Part shown: positions 1 to 5,912 of the stretch, one piece after another
Layout: each line of letters opens with the position of its first letter
Position numbering within the stretch: position 1 is the first letter of the stretch
Origin: Treponema sp. UBA1747
Lineage (GTDB): Bacteria; Spirochaetota; Spirochaetia; Treponematales; Treponemataceae
Assembly (NCBI GenBank): GCA_002315375.1
Contig: DCHR01000053.1
Coordinates: 1-22,592 of the forward strand
Length of the DNA stretch: 22,592 nucleotides
Reading direction: 5' to 3'
Program-made: the position numbers and the translations under genes
The notes under the pieces: model-generated
Database searches by the model: none
The model's input: the letters and a program-made list of their open reading frames with translations, nothing else
Told to the model about the DNA's origin: nothing

Positions 1-368
1 TGGAACCAAAAGGAAGCAAACCAGATTTCACACGTGGTACTCTTGAAGGAGATATCGCAGCAGGCGACATCACATTCTTCAGACTCCAGACATCTGCAGA
101 TACAAAACTCAAAGCATACATTGCTCAGGGTGAAGTTCTTCCAGTTGCAACACGTTCATTCGGTGGTATCGGTGTATTCGCAATTCCAGAAATGGGACGC
201 TTCTACCGCCACGTACTGGTAGAAAAACAGTACCCACACCACGGAGCTGTAGCATTCGGTCACGTTGGAAAAGCACTCTTCACAATCTTCAAATACCTCG
301 GTATCGAAGATGTTGCTTACAACAAACCAGCAGGACAGCTTTACTGCACAGAAAACCCATTCAACTAA
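1..368 (+). CDS. fucI: L-fucose isomerase, C-terminal part (gene starts before the window)
   Basis: The reading frame is open from base 3 to a TAA at 366-368 and gives about 121 residues. The segment has the C-terminal signature of L-fucose isomerase: RGTLEGDIAAGDITFFRLQ, then VLPVATRSFGGIGVFAIPEM, GRFYRHVLVEKQYPHHGAVAF and a final TENPFN. The family converts L-fucose to L-fuculose (often also D-arabinose to D-ribulose) in the cytoplasm, using a Mn ion. Only the C-terminal domain that helps close the active site is visible, so the catalytic residues cannot be checked. The gene ends at a strong terminator (412-449), so it is the last gene of its transcript. An FGGY kinase gene lies 6 kb away on the other strand and could act in the same or a parallel sugar route, which is inference. 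Confidence 0.9.
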   Translation, partial: EPKGSKPDFTRGTLEGDIAAGDITFFRLQTSADTKLKAYIAQGEVLPVATRSFGGIGVFAIPEMGRFYRHVLVEKQYPHHGAVAFGHVGKALFTIFKYLGIEDVAYNKPAGQLYCTENPFN

Positions 369-384
369 TTTGAAATAGGGTAGT

Positions 385-402
385 AGGGGGAAGACTCCCC
401 CT
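385..402. repeat. GC-rich hairpin between fucI and its terminator
   Basis: AGGGGGA (385-391) and TCCCCCT (396-402) form a perfect 7-bp stem with a 4-nt AGAC loop, between the fucI stop and the terminator. It lacks a T tract, so it looks like a transcript-end stabilising structure or part of the repeat cluster that follows. Confidence 0.5.
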
Positions 403-411
403 CGCTGCAAA

Positions 412-449
412 CAAAAAGGCCGGAATCTTTCGTGATTCCGGCCTTTTTT
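412..449 (+). terminator. Rho-independent terminator after fucI
   Basis: A perfect 15-bp stem, AAAAAGGCCGGAATC (413-427) against GATTCCGGCCTTTTT, encloses a 6-nt loop TTTCGT and is followed by a T run. It lies 45 bp after the fucI stop codon. The A run on the left arm means it could also work on the opposite strand. Confidence 0.9.
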
Positions 450-460
450 TGTTTTACGCT

Positions 461-508
461 ACCCCCTCTGCAGGGGCTTCCCGCCCCCGCAACGCCCCCG
501 GGAAGGGA
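461..508. repeat. GC-rich imperfect palindrome
   Basis: CTTCCCG (477-483) pairs with CGGGAAG (499-505) around a 15-nt C-rich loop, preceded by CCCCCTCTGCAGGGG (462-476). The base composition is quite unlike nearby genes. It is best read as one unit of an intergenic repeat cluster spanning about 375-575. The overlapping 63-codon open frame is built from repeat sequence and is not credible as a gene. Confidence 0.45.
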
Positions 509-521
509 TTTTTTTGATTTT

Positions 522-540
522 GTAGGGGTCTGTCCCCTCT
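522..540 (+). repeat. REP-like palindrome, copy 1
   Basis: Bases 525-540 read GGGGTCTGTCCCCTCT, the core of a 19-bp imperfect palindrome found five times in this window, always between genes. Here the first two bases of the consensus AGAGGGGTCTGTCCCCTCT are changed. It forms an inverted pair with copy 2, 15 bp away. Confidence 0.75.
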
Positions 541-555
541 TTTTTGTACATGTTC

Positions 556-574
556 AGAGGGGACAGCCCCCTCT
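556..574 (-). repeat. REP-like palindrome, copy 2
   Basis: AGAGGGGACAGCCCCCTCT is the same element in the opposite orientation, with one change (A to C). It is preceded by TGTAC-A-TGTTC (545-555). Nearly the same lead-in, TGTAC-GTT-TGTTC, precedes copy 5, so the repeated unit is longer than the palindrome. Confidence 0.75.
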
Positions 575-583
575 AAAAAGGGT

Positions 584-618
584 AAAAAAAAATGCCCGAC
601 AGGTATTTCCAGTCGGGT
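584..618 (-). terminator. Terminator of the exonuclease III gene
   Basis: Read on the minus strand, a CCCGAC stem (612-617 with 595-600) with an 11-nt loop is followed by a run of nine Ts (592-584). It begins 23 bp after the minus-strand stop codon at 641. Confidence 0.8.
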
Positions 619-640
619 ATTAATGGTTGTTCAGGTTATT

Positions 641-1402
641 TTAGCAGTCAATGTCAATTTCAACAGGGCAGTGGTCACTTCCAAATACTTCCTGTCTGAT
701 TACGCAGGATTTTACTTTTGGCATAAGGCGTTCATTAACATTTGCATAGTCAATGCGCCATCCTACGTTCTTTTCACGGGCGTGAAAACGGTAACTCCAC
801 CAGGAATACTGGTCAGGATCCTGGCAGAAGTGGCGGAAAGTATCGCAGTAGCCTGCTTCCAGGAATTTATCCAGCCAGGCCCGTTCTTCAGGAAGATAAC
901 CTGCATTTCCTTCATTTGTTTTTGGATTTTTAAGGTCAATCGGTTTATGTGCAATGTTGTAGTCACCGCAAAGACAGATGTCATATCCGTCAGCTACAAG
1001 TTTATTCAGTCTTTCAAGCATACAGTCGCAGAAAGCAAGTTTATAGTCCAGGCGGGCGCCTGCATCCTGGCTGTTGGGGAAGTAAGCACTGATAACTACA
1101 AGTTTCCCGAAATAAGCCATTACTGTGCGGCCTTCGTCATCAAAGCGGGAATCTCCCAAGAATTCAACCTTATCAGGTTCAGTTTTGGAGTAAATGGCAG
1201 TTCCGGAGTATCCGGGTTTTACGGCACTGGCCCAGAAGGATTTGTATTTAGGGGGATTAATCAGGTTTTCTGAAAGCTGTTCAGGTTTCGCTTTTGTTTC
1301 CTGAATACAAACTACATCAGCACCACAGTTATCAAGCCAGGTACAGAAATCTTTTTTTTCTACGGCACGAATACCGTTTACATTCCAGGTAAGAATTTTC
1401 AT
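641..1402 (-). CDS. xthA: Exodeoxyribonuclease III / AP endonuclease
   Basis: This 253-residue protein belongs to the exonuclease-endonuclease-phosphatase fold. Family motifs are in order: TWNVNGIRA at the N-terminus with the metal-binding Asn, CIQETKA with the catalytic Glu at about residue 35, CGDYNIAH with the Asp/Asn pair, WRIDYANV, and the C-terminal GSDHCPV with the Asp-His pair. The enzyme cleaves DNA at abasic sites and removes 3' blocking groups in base excision repair. Length matches the family (about 250-270). I chose ATG at 1402, which gives MKILTWNVNG; a TTG two codons upstream is also in frame. There is no Shine-Dalgarno site, but TATACT sits exactly 6 nt upstream of ATG, so the transcript may be leaderless. 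It is a single gene transcribed towards fucI, with its own terminator. Confidence 0.95.
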   Translation of the reverse strand: MKILTWNVNGIRAVEKKDFCTWLDNCGADVVCIQETKAKPEQLSENLINPPKYKSFWASAVKPGYSGTAIYSKTEPDKVEFLGDSRFDDEGRTVMAYFGKLVVISAYFPNSQDAGARLDYKLAFCDCMLERLNKLVADGYDICLCGDYNIAHKPIDLKNPKTNEGNAGYLPEERAWLDKFLEAGYCDTFRHFCQDPDQYSWWSYRFHAREKNVGWRIDYANVNERLMPKVKSCVIRQEVFGSDHCPVEIDIDC

Positions 1403-1408
1403 AAACAA

Positions 1409-1414
1409 AGTATA
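1409..1414 (-). promoter_or_regulatory. Candidate -10 box of xthA (leaderless start)
   Basis: On the minus strand the bases read TATACT, then six bases, then ATG. A -10 box at this distance would place transcription initiation at or next to the start codon. No convincing -35 hexamer is visible. Confidence 0.5.
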
Positions 1415-1491
1415 AAGAAAAAAAAGAAAATGGAAAATCCTTATGGTAATCAGAGTTTTTCATGTTAAAATTGAATCAGGAGAACAAAAAA

Positions 1492-3117
1492 ATGAAAAAA
1501 TATAAAATGACCGCTTCTTGGGGTGGTCTGTCACTTCTGCTTCTGGCAGGCGTATTATCCCTGCTGATTTCCTGTGCATCAAAACCAAAAGATCCTAATG
1601 CAAAGGAAATTCTTTTCCCTTACGAATATGATTCGCCTTCAAATCCGACTCCTTTTGCGTCAGATACAGAGGCTTTGGATTATATATTTGACAACAAGGT
1701 ACTTGGAAAGACCACTATAACGATTCCACGCTCTGAATGGGATACAATGCTTGAAAATTTTGACGCTTATTACAGAAATGAAGTGCCTGTTCATGCAGAT
1801 TATATGTTTGAAAAGGGTGGAAAACGCTGGATCATGTCTGATACAGGTTTCCGTCTTCGCGGAAACACAACCCGTGTTCGTCCTCAGGGACCTGACTATT
1901 CTCATAGTCAGGGAAATCACAAGTGGAGTAACTGGCAGGGGCTTCAGGGAGCCGGCAAGGATAAATACCGCCAGTCAAGTTTCAAGGTTAGTTTTGATAA
2001 ATTTCTTCCTGATGATGCAACCGATGAACAGAAAGCTGCTGTAAATATGGCAGGATGCATGAAAGGTGTAAATCTGAAGCGCTTTCAGGGAGATTCGGCT
2101 TATATCCGCGAAATCTACAGTTTTGACCTTATGAGAGGTTATGGAGTCTGGACTGCTCCCCGTGCAGCCTATACTCGTCTGTTTGTTCAGATTTACGAAG
2201 ACATGACTGACGGAAGTTATACCATTTTGAATTACGGTATATATGAAATGTTTGAAGAAATCGGAAAAGAAATGCTTGATGAACGTTCAAAGGCAACAGA
2301 TGATGCCTGGACCAGCACAAAAGGAAACCTCTGGAAGTGCCAGGAAAAGTCAGATTTTACTTTGTACAGTATCGCCAAACCGGAACTGGATATCGGTATA
2401 GATGTTCTGACCACAGTTCCTGAAGAAAGTAAATCTTACCGCTACTGTTTGAAAACAAATAAAAAAGATTTTGATTCTGCAGCTGCAGAACTTGCCGCCT
2501 GGATTGAAGAACTGGCAGTTATCGATGTTTATAAGGAAGGCGGTAAAGAAAAAGCAAAGGAATGGTTTGATTCCCATATGGAAGTAGATTTGTTCCTGCG
2601 AACTATGGCCTGTAACGTTATTCTTGGTATGGATGATGATTACTGGGGAAACGGAAACAACTTCTATCTGTATTTCGATACTTCGGCAAAAGGAAGCGGA
2701 AAGCTTTATATGATTCCGTTTGATTATGACCATACCTTCGGAAATCCTGTTGGCGGAGACCCTACAAACAAAAATCCACTGAACTGGGGTAAAGCCAGCG
2801 GTGCAAGACCAGGGGACAGACCTCTTATGGAAAAACTTATTGCCATTCCGGAATACATGGAACTGTACAAAAAATACCTTCTGGAATTTACAGATCCGGC
2901 ATCCAGATTCGGAAAAGAACAGAGTCAGGAAAGAATCAGAGCCTGGCAGGCAATGGTTGAGCCATTCATCAAGAGCCCGAACCTTATTTATGATCATGAC
3001 ACAACAAACAGAATACTGGACAACGGCGGTTACACAATGAACAAATATTTCCTTCTGCAGGGACCAACTGTATGGGAAGGAAAACGCAAGGCTGTCGAAA
3101 AAGCTATAAATAAATAG
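1492..3117 (+). CDS. CotH-kinase family lipoprotein
   Basis: This 541-residue protein begins with a lipoprotein signal peptide: a basic MKKYK start, a hydrophobic stretch at about 13-26, and a lipobox LLISC with Cys28 as the likely lipidated residue. The rest matches the CotH family: GFRLRGNTTR and SSFKVSFDKF near the start, VNLKRFQGDSAYIREI in the middle, then GMDDDYWGNGNNFYLYFD (D381-D383) and IPFDYDHTFG (D411, D413) as the acidic, kinase-like metal and ATP site. CotH proteins are atypical protein kinases known from Bacillus spore coats, and related proteins occur in many non-sporing bacteria. The substrate here is unknown. Start: ATG at 1492 has AGGAG 9 nt upstream; an in-frame ATG at 1462 would place ten polar residues before the signal peptide. 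Apparently monocistronic, followed by a REP-like palindrome. Confidence 0.85.
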   Translation: MKKYKMTASWGGLSLLLLAGVLSLLISCASKPKDPNAKEILFPYEYDSPSNPTPFASDTEALDYIFDNKVLGKTTITIPRSEWDTMLENFDAYYRNEVPVHADYMFEKGGKRWIMSDTGFRLRGNTTRVRPQGPDYSHSQGNHKWSNWQGLQGAGKDKYRQSSFKVSFDKFLPDDATDEQKAAVNMAGCMKGVNLKRFQGDSAYIREIYSFDLMRGYGVWTAPRAAYTRLFVQIYEDMTDGSYTILNYGIYEMFEEIGKEMLDERSKATDDAWTSTKGNLWKCQEKSDFTLYSIAKPELDIGIDVLTTVPEESKSYRYCLKTNKKDFDSAAAELAAWIEELAVIDVYKEGGKEKAKEWFDSHMEVDLFLRTMACNVILGMDDDYWGNGNNFYLYFDTSAKGSGKLYMIPFDYDHTFGNPVGGDPTNKNPLNWGKASGARPGDRPLMEKLIAIPEYMELYKKYLLEFTDPASRFGKEQSQERIRAWQAMVEPFIKSPNLIYDHDTTNRILDNGGYTMNKYFLLQGPTVWEGKRKAVEKAINK

Positions 3118-3127
3118 GAAATCAGGG

Positions 3128-3156
3128 GAATCAGAGGGGTCTGTCCCCTCTGATTC
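3128..3156 (+). repeat. REP-like palindrome, copy 3, with extended arms
   Basis: The 19-bp element AGAGGGGTCTGTCCCCTCT is at 3133-3151. Here the arms extend to 12 perfect base pairs: GAATCAGAGGGG (3128-3139) and CCCCTCTGATTC (3145-3156) around TCTGT. It lies 10 bp after the CotH stop codon and could act as a transcript-end hairpin, but no T tract follows. Confidence 0.8.
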
Positions 3157-3270
3157 TGCCACTTATCCTTCAAATCCTACCACATATCAGAAATCCGTAT
3201 CGGACGAAACAAATCTGTTGTATTTTCTTACTGTAACAACGCAGCAAGACTGCTTGTAAGGAGATAGAAC

Positions 3271-3828
3271 ATGAAAAAAACATTAAAAACACTTTTCTTG
3301 TCAGTGACTTTTGCAGGACTGGTAACTGCCTCAGCAGCCGCAGAAGGCTTTTCAACAGCAGGGTTCTGGAAAAGCGATTCAGCCCGCGCAGGCGGTTCAA
3401 TGGAACTGGGATTTCCAAGTATTTTTGAAGCCGGAGATTTCTTTGTTCGTGACAGCCTGGAAGTTGGCGGGGCTGGCCTTATGACAACAGATCCTTCAAC
3501 AGGAGTCTGTATGGTTTCAGACAAGGTTTCCTTTGGCGGAAAGAAAACAATCAACGGAATCTTTTTCAAATCTTACGGATTTACTTATGCCGGAGCTAAT
3601 TTATTCTTCCCTGGAGCCGTGAAAGAAGGCGGAAAGAAAATGGACCTGGGCTTTGATTTCGGCGGTGGCGGCGGATTTGAAATCGGCATCGAAGAAGGAA
3701 AATCAGGATTTGTAATCGAATATGGCGGAGGCTATGTTCTGGTTCCATCAAAAATGGGAAGCAAAGAGCAGAGCACAGCTTCATTCGGGTACAACAGCCT
3801 TACACTTGGATTCAGACAGTATTTTTAA
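3271..3828 (+). CDS. Small outer-membrane-type protein with signal peptide
   Basis: This 185-residue protein has a clear type I signal peptide: KK start, hydrophobic 8-19, likely cut after Ala24 in SAAA-EGF. The mature part is rich in Gly and aromatic residues, with alternating patterns such as GFDFGGGGGFEIGI and FVIEYGGGYVLV. It ends LGFRQYF with a C-terminal Phe, the pattern used by the BAM machinery for beta-barrel proteins. I infer a small outer-membrane beta-barrel and do not recognise a named family. AAGGAG (3258-3263) lies 7 nt before ATG. The LytTR regulator starts 12 nt after its stop, so the three genes 3271-4803 probably form one unit. The barrel protein may be a target or partner of that regulatory pair, which is inference. 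Confidence 0.7.
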   Translation: MKKTLKTLFLSVTFAGLVTASAAAEGFSTAGFWKSDSARAGGSMELGFPSIFEAGDFFVRDSLEVGGAGLMTTDPSTGVCMVSDKVSFGGKKTINGIFFKSYGFTYAGANLFFPGAVKEGGKKMDLGFDFGGGGGFEIGIEEGKSGFVIEYGGGYVLVPSKMGSKEQSTASFGYNSLTLGFRQYF

Positions 3829-3834
3829 TAAGAT
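3829..3834 (+). promoter_or_regulatory. Candidate -10 box of the LytTR gene (leaderless start)
   Basis: TAAGAT is followed by six bases (TATTAT) and then ATG. The gene has no Shine-Dalgarno site. The spacing is identical to that seen before four other genes in this window. Confidence 0.35.
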
Positions 3835-3840
3835 TATTAT

Positions 3841-4332
3841 ATGAAGATTTCCATTAATATTGACCAGTCACTGAATGATGATGAAATCTGCATTCATGTA
3901 AAAAAGATAACAGAACCGGTTTCCCGTCTTATAGAAAAGCTTTCTGGTGACGGGGAATCAGAAAGTGACGACGGCTTTTCTTCCATGATTACAGGAAAGA
4001 AAGATGAAACAGTGACATTTCTGAAGCCGGAAAATATTGTCCGCATTTACAGCCTGCAGAAAAAGGTCTATGCAAAAGCATACGGAAGTGAAAGAGAACA
4101 GGACGATTACGAGCTTTCCCAGAGACTTTATCAGATAGAAGAACTGATGAAAGAAGATGATTTCAAAAAGTTCATCCGTATTTCAAATACAGATATTGTA
4201 AATTTCGATTATTTGAAGAATATGGATATGAGTCTGAACGGAAATATCGTAATGAACCTGAAAAACGGTGAACGGGTTTTTGTTTCCAGAAGATACATGA
4301 AGGAAATAAAAACAAAACTTAAAATCAGATAA
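3841..4332 (+). CDS. Stand-alone LytTR-domain transcription regulator
   Basis: This 163-residue protein has an N-terminal segment of about 55 residues (MKISINIDQS, DDEICIHVKK) and then a LytTR DNA-binding domain from about residue 57 to the end. Typical features are the ENIVRIYSLQKKVYAKA strand pair, the FIRISNTDIVNFDYLKNM segment and the closing GERVFVSRRYMKEIKTKL. There is no receiver domain, so it is not a standard two-component response regulator. It is followed 12 nt later by a DUF3021 membrane protein. This pairing is known from LytTR regulatory systems such as HdrRM and BrsRM of Streptococcus mutans, where the membrane protein restrains the regulator. No Shine-Dalgarno site is visible, but TAAGAT lies exactly 6 nt before ATG, so it may also be transcribed from its own leaderless start. 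Confidence 0.85.
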   Translation: MKISINIDQSLNDDEICIHVKKITEPVSRLIEKLSGDGESESDDGFSSMITGKKDETVTFLKPENIVRIYSLQKKVYAKAYGSEREQDDYELSQRLYQIEELMKEDDFKKFIRISNTDIVNFDYLKNMDMSLNGNIVMNLKNGERVFVSRRYMKEIKTKLKIR

Positions 4333-4344
4333 ACAGGAACAAAA

Positions 4345-4803
4345 ATGAAAGAAATAATAAAACGGGCATTACTGGGAATTGCCATAAGTCTGGCAGTTTC
4401 TCAGATTATCACATTGATTGTTTCCCTTTGTATTCATAACGGGACATATTATCCATTCTATCCAATTCTGGAAAAGAAATATGGAAGTCAGCTGGGCGCC
4501 ATGTGTGTTCAGACTGTAATCAATGCAGTTTATGGTCTGGTATTCGGACTTTCCACCTTTATTTTCAGTAAGGATCACTGGAGTCTTGTTCGTCAGACAG
4601 TGGTACATTTCCTTTTGATCACAACCTGTTGTCTTATAGGCGGATGGCTCTGCTACTGGTATCCACACAGCGTTGCAGGATTCCTTTTCGCCCTTGCTGA
4701 ATATGTGGTGACTTATTTCATTATCTGGTTCTGTGTTTATCAGAGTTACAGAAAGCAGGTAAAGAAAATAAATGATTCTTTAGGCACTCAAAAACAGGAT
4801 TGA
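4345..4803 (+). CDS. DUF3021 family membrane protein (LytTR partner)
   Basis: This 152-residue protein has four hydrophobic segments at about residues 7-29, 50-74, 86-107 and 112-133, with a short basic C-terminal tail (SYRKQVKKIN). Size, topology and position directly after a LytTR regulator fit the DUF3021 family. By analogy with the streptococcal LytTR systems it probably binds and inhibits the regulator at the cytoplasmic membrane until a stress signal relieves it. That role is inferred, not visible in the sequence. AGGAA lies just upstream of ATG. The gene is separated from the next one by a REP-like palindrome, not an obvious terminator. Confidence 0.8.
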   Translation: MKEIIKRALLGIAISLAVSQIITLIVSLCIHNGTYYPFYPILEKKYGSQLGAMCVQTVINAVYGLVFGLSTFIFSKDHWSLVRQTVVHFLLITTCCLIGGWLCYWYPHSVAGFLFALAEYVVTYFIIWFCVYQSYRKQVKKINDSLGTQKQD

Positions 4804-4843
4804 TGCTTTAAATAATTGTAAATTGGGTGACGAACAGGGTAAA

Positions 4844-4862
4844 CAGGGGGTCTGTCCCCTCT
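4844..4862 (+). repeat. REP-like palindrome, copy 4 (degenerate left arm)
   Basis: GGGGTCTGTCCCCTCT at 4847-4862 is the shared core; the left three bases differ from the consensus. It is in the same orientation as copies 1 and 3 and lies between the DUF3021 gene and the next gene, only 26 bp before that gene's ATG. Confidence 0.7.
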
Positions 4863-4875
4863 TGAGAAAGAAGAT

Positions 4876-4881
4876 TATACT
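4876..4881 (+). promoter_or_regulatory. Candidate -10 box of the 77-residue gene (leaderless start)
   Basis: TATACT is followed by six bases and then ATG, with no clear Shine-Dalgarno site. This is the same hexamer and spacing as before xthA. The -35 position would fall inside the REP-like palindrome and is not consensus-like. Confidence 0.45.
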
Positions 4882-4887
4882 GTTCCT

Positions 4888-5121
4888 ATGGCAAGCATTT
4901 TAATTAAAGATACAACAAAAGAAGAACGTGCAAAAATCGTGGCTGAAGCACTTGGCGATGAGTGTGGCCTTGGCTGCGGTTTTGAAGGTACCGGAATTGA
5001 TTACCAGCTTTACATCGATGGAATCAAGGAACTCCGTGAGCTGAATATGGAAGCAAACTGTGGTTTTGTCCGAGGGTACCCTGAAGAAGATCCGCGAATG
5101 AGCTGTCTGGGAAACGAGTAA
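4888..5121 (+). CDS. Small four-cysteine protein paired with a NifX-domain protein
   Basis: This 77-residue acidic protein has no signal peptide. Four cysteines lie at 26, 30, 58 and 73; the first pair is in DECGLGCGFEG (CX3C), which suggests metal or Fe-S binding. I have no firm family name. Similar short proteins occur, in my memory, beside dinitrogenase-cofactor-type genes in Clostridia and spirochaetes, but that recollection is unchecked. Its stop is 11 bp before the ATG of the NifX-domain gene, and the spacer holds the next gene's AAGGAG, so the two are almost certainly co-transcribed. Coding is supported by the start context and by the tight spacing to a clear gene. Confidence 0.75.
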   Translation: MASILIKDTTKEERAKIVAEALGDECGLGCGFEGTGIDYQLYIDGIKELRELNMEANCGFVRGYPEEDPRMSCLGNE

Positions 5122-5132
5122 AAGGAGATTTT

Positions 5133-5522
5133 ATGAAAATCGCAGCAACTTATGACATTTCAACAGATTCTATTTTCCAGCATTTCGGGAAAACCCAGGC
5201 CTTTAAACTTTATAACATTGAAGATGGAAAAGTAACTGAATCAAAAGTAATCGATAACGGCGGATTCGGTCATCATGATCTGGCCACTTACCTGAAAAAT
5301 CTGGGAGTTGAAATTCTGATTCTTGGAAACCGGGGACAGGGTGCCATAGATGCTCTGAATAATGCCGGAATCAGACAGCTGGCAGGCATTACGGGAAATC
5401 CTGATGAAGCTGTTGCCGCCTTTTTGAACGGAACTTTAAAAGACAATCCTGACGCAAAATGCAATCACCACGGCGAACATCATCATGATAGCCAGCCGTC
5501 AGTTTCATTTAAGAAAATATAG
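5133..5522 (+). CDS. NifX/NifB-type dinitrogenase cofactor domain protein
   Basis: This 129-residue protein is a single dinitrogenase iron-molybdenum cofactor domain (PF02579 type). Recognisable parts are the N-terminal MKIAATYDISTDSIFQHFGK, FKLYNIEDGKV and the HHDLATYLKNLGVEILILG segment with GNRGQGAIDAL. In nitrogen fixers this fold carries iron-molybdenum cluster precursors. Stand-alone versions are common in anaerobes without nitrogenase, and their cargo is usually unknown. The tail is unusual: Cys110 and five histidines (112, 113, 116-118) in CNHHGEHHHD, a likely metal-binding extension. AAAAGGAG is a strong ribosome site. It pairs with the cysteine protein upstream. No terminator is visible before the toxin-antitoxin promoter. 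Confidence 0.88.
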   Translation: MKIAATYDISTDSIFQHFGKTQAFKLYNIEDGKVTESKVIDNGGFGHHDLATYLKNLGVEILILGNRGQGAIDALNNAGIRQLAGITGNPDEAVAAFLNGTLKDNPDAKCNHHGEHHHDSQPSVSFKKI

Positions 5523-5550
5523 CTATAATCGAATAAATATAGGAATAAAT

Positions 5551-5579
5551 TTGACAGCATACAGTTTCTTCGCTATTTT
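5551..5579 (+). promoter_or_regulatory. Sigma70-type promoter of the toxin-antitoxin operon
   Basis: TTGACA (5551-5556), a 17-bp spacer and TATTTT (5574-5579) make a near-consensus promoter, 18 bp before the antitoxin ATG. Just upstream, GAATAAAT occurs twice (5531-5538 and 5543-5550), 12 bp apart, and could be an autoregulation site. Confidence 0.8.
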
Positions 5580-5597
5580 AAACCTGAGAGGTGTCAA

Positions 5598-5912
5598 ATG
5601 ACAGCAGTTCCTATTTTTGATGTAAAGAACAGACTTCCTTATTTTATTCATCTTGTAGAAAGCGGCGAAATCGTTCAGATTACGCGCCACGGCAAACCTG
5701 TTGCCCGTATTGTTTCAGAAGAAGAAATACTTCAGGAACAGAAGACGGAAGCAGAAATTTTTGGTGAAGAACTTTGGGCCTGGCGCGAAAAAGCAAAAGA
5801 TTGGTTAGAGACAACTTCAAATGAAGAAATAGATGAAATATTTAATATCAAGCGAACAATTGAACCAAATATTCGCCATCCTGAAGATTTTGACTGGTTG
5901 GAGGAGAATTAA
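5598..5912 (+). CDS. Phd/YefM-type antitoxin
   Basis: This 104-residue protein has an N-terminal Phd/YefM fold (about 1-45): the FDVKNRLPYFIHLVESGEI start and ITRHGKPVARIVSEEE are typical. The acidic C-terminal half, with Trp-rich LWAWREKAKDWL, should wrap around the toxin. Antitoxins of this class neutralise the toxin and repress their own operon. GAGGTG precedes ATG and a strong promoter lies upstream. Its stop codon directly abuts the toxin ATG, and the GAGGAG ribosome site for the toxin lies inside its last codons, so translation is coupled. It is somewhat longer than common Phd antitoxins (about 75-90). Confidence 0.88.
   Translation: MTAVPIFDVKNRLPYFIHLVESGEIVQITRHGKPVARIVSEEEILQEQKTEAEIFGEELWAWREKAKDWLETTSNEEIDEIFNIKRTIEPNIRHPEDFDWLEEN

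Noticed and set aside
432..623. 63-codon frame after the fucI terminator
   Set aside because: Composed of terminator and REP-like repeat sequence; low-complexity translation.
623..1273. 216-codon open frame on the plus strand, antisense to xthA
   Set aside because: It is the mirror of a clear exonuclease III gene; its translation has no family pattern and no ribosome site.
1462..1491. Upstream ATG at 1462 as the CotH start
   Set aside because: It would put ten polar residues before the signal peptide; ATG at 1492 has AGGAG at good spacing.
2811..2825. AGGGGACAGACCTCT resembling the REP-like core
   Set aside because: It lies inside the CotH coding sequence, encodes a GDRPL stretch and lacks the palindrome's right arm.
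2350..3162. 270-codon minus-strand frame inside the CotH gene
   Set aside because: The translation is Phe/Ser/Cys-rich without motifs and fully overlaps a well-supported gene.
3118..3270. Clear sigma70 promoter before the barrel gene
   Set aside because: No hexamer pair with acceptable spacing could be found; only the direct repeats were kept as a weak finding.
5133..5522. NifX-domain protein as a sign of nitrogen fixation
   Set aside because: Stand-alone members are widespread in non-fixing anaerobes and no nif gene is present here.
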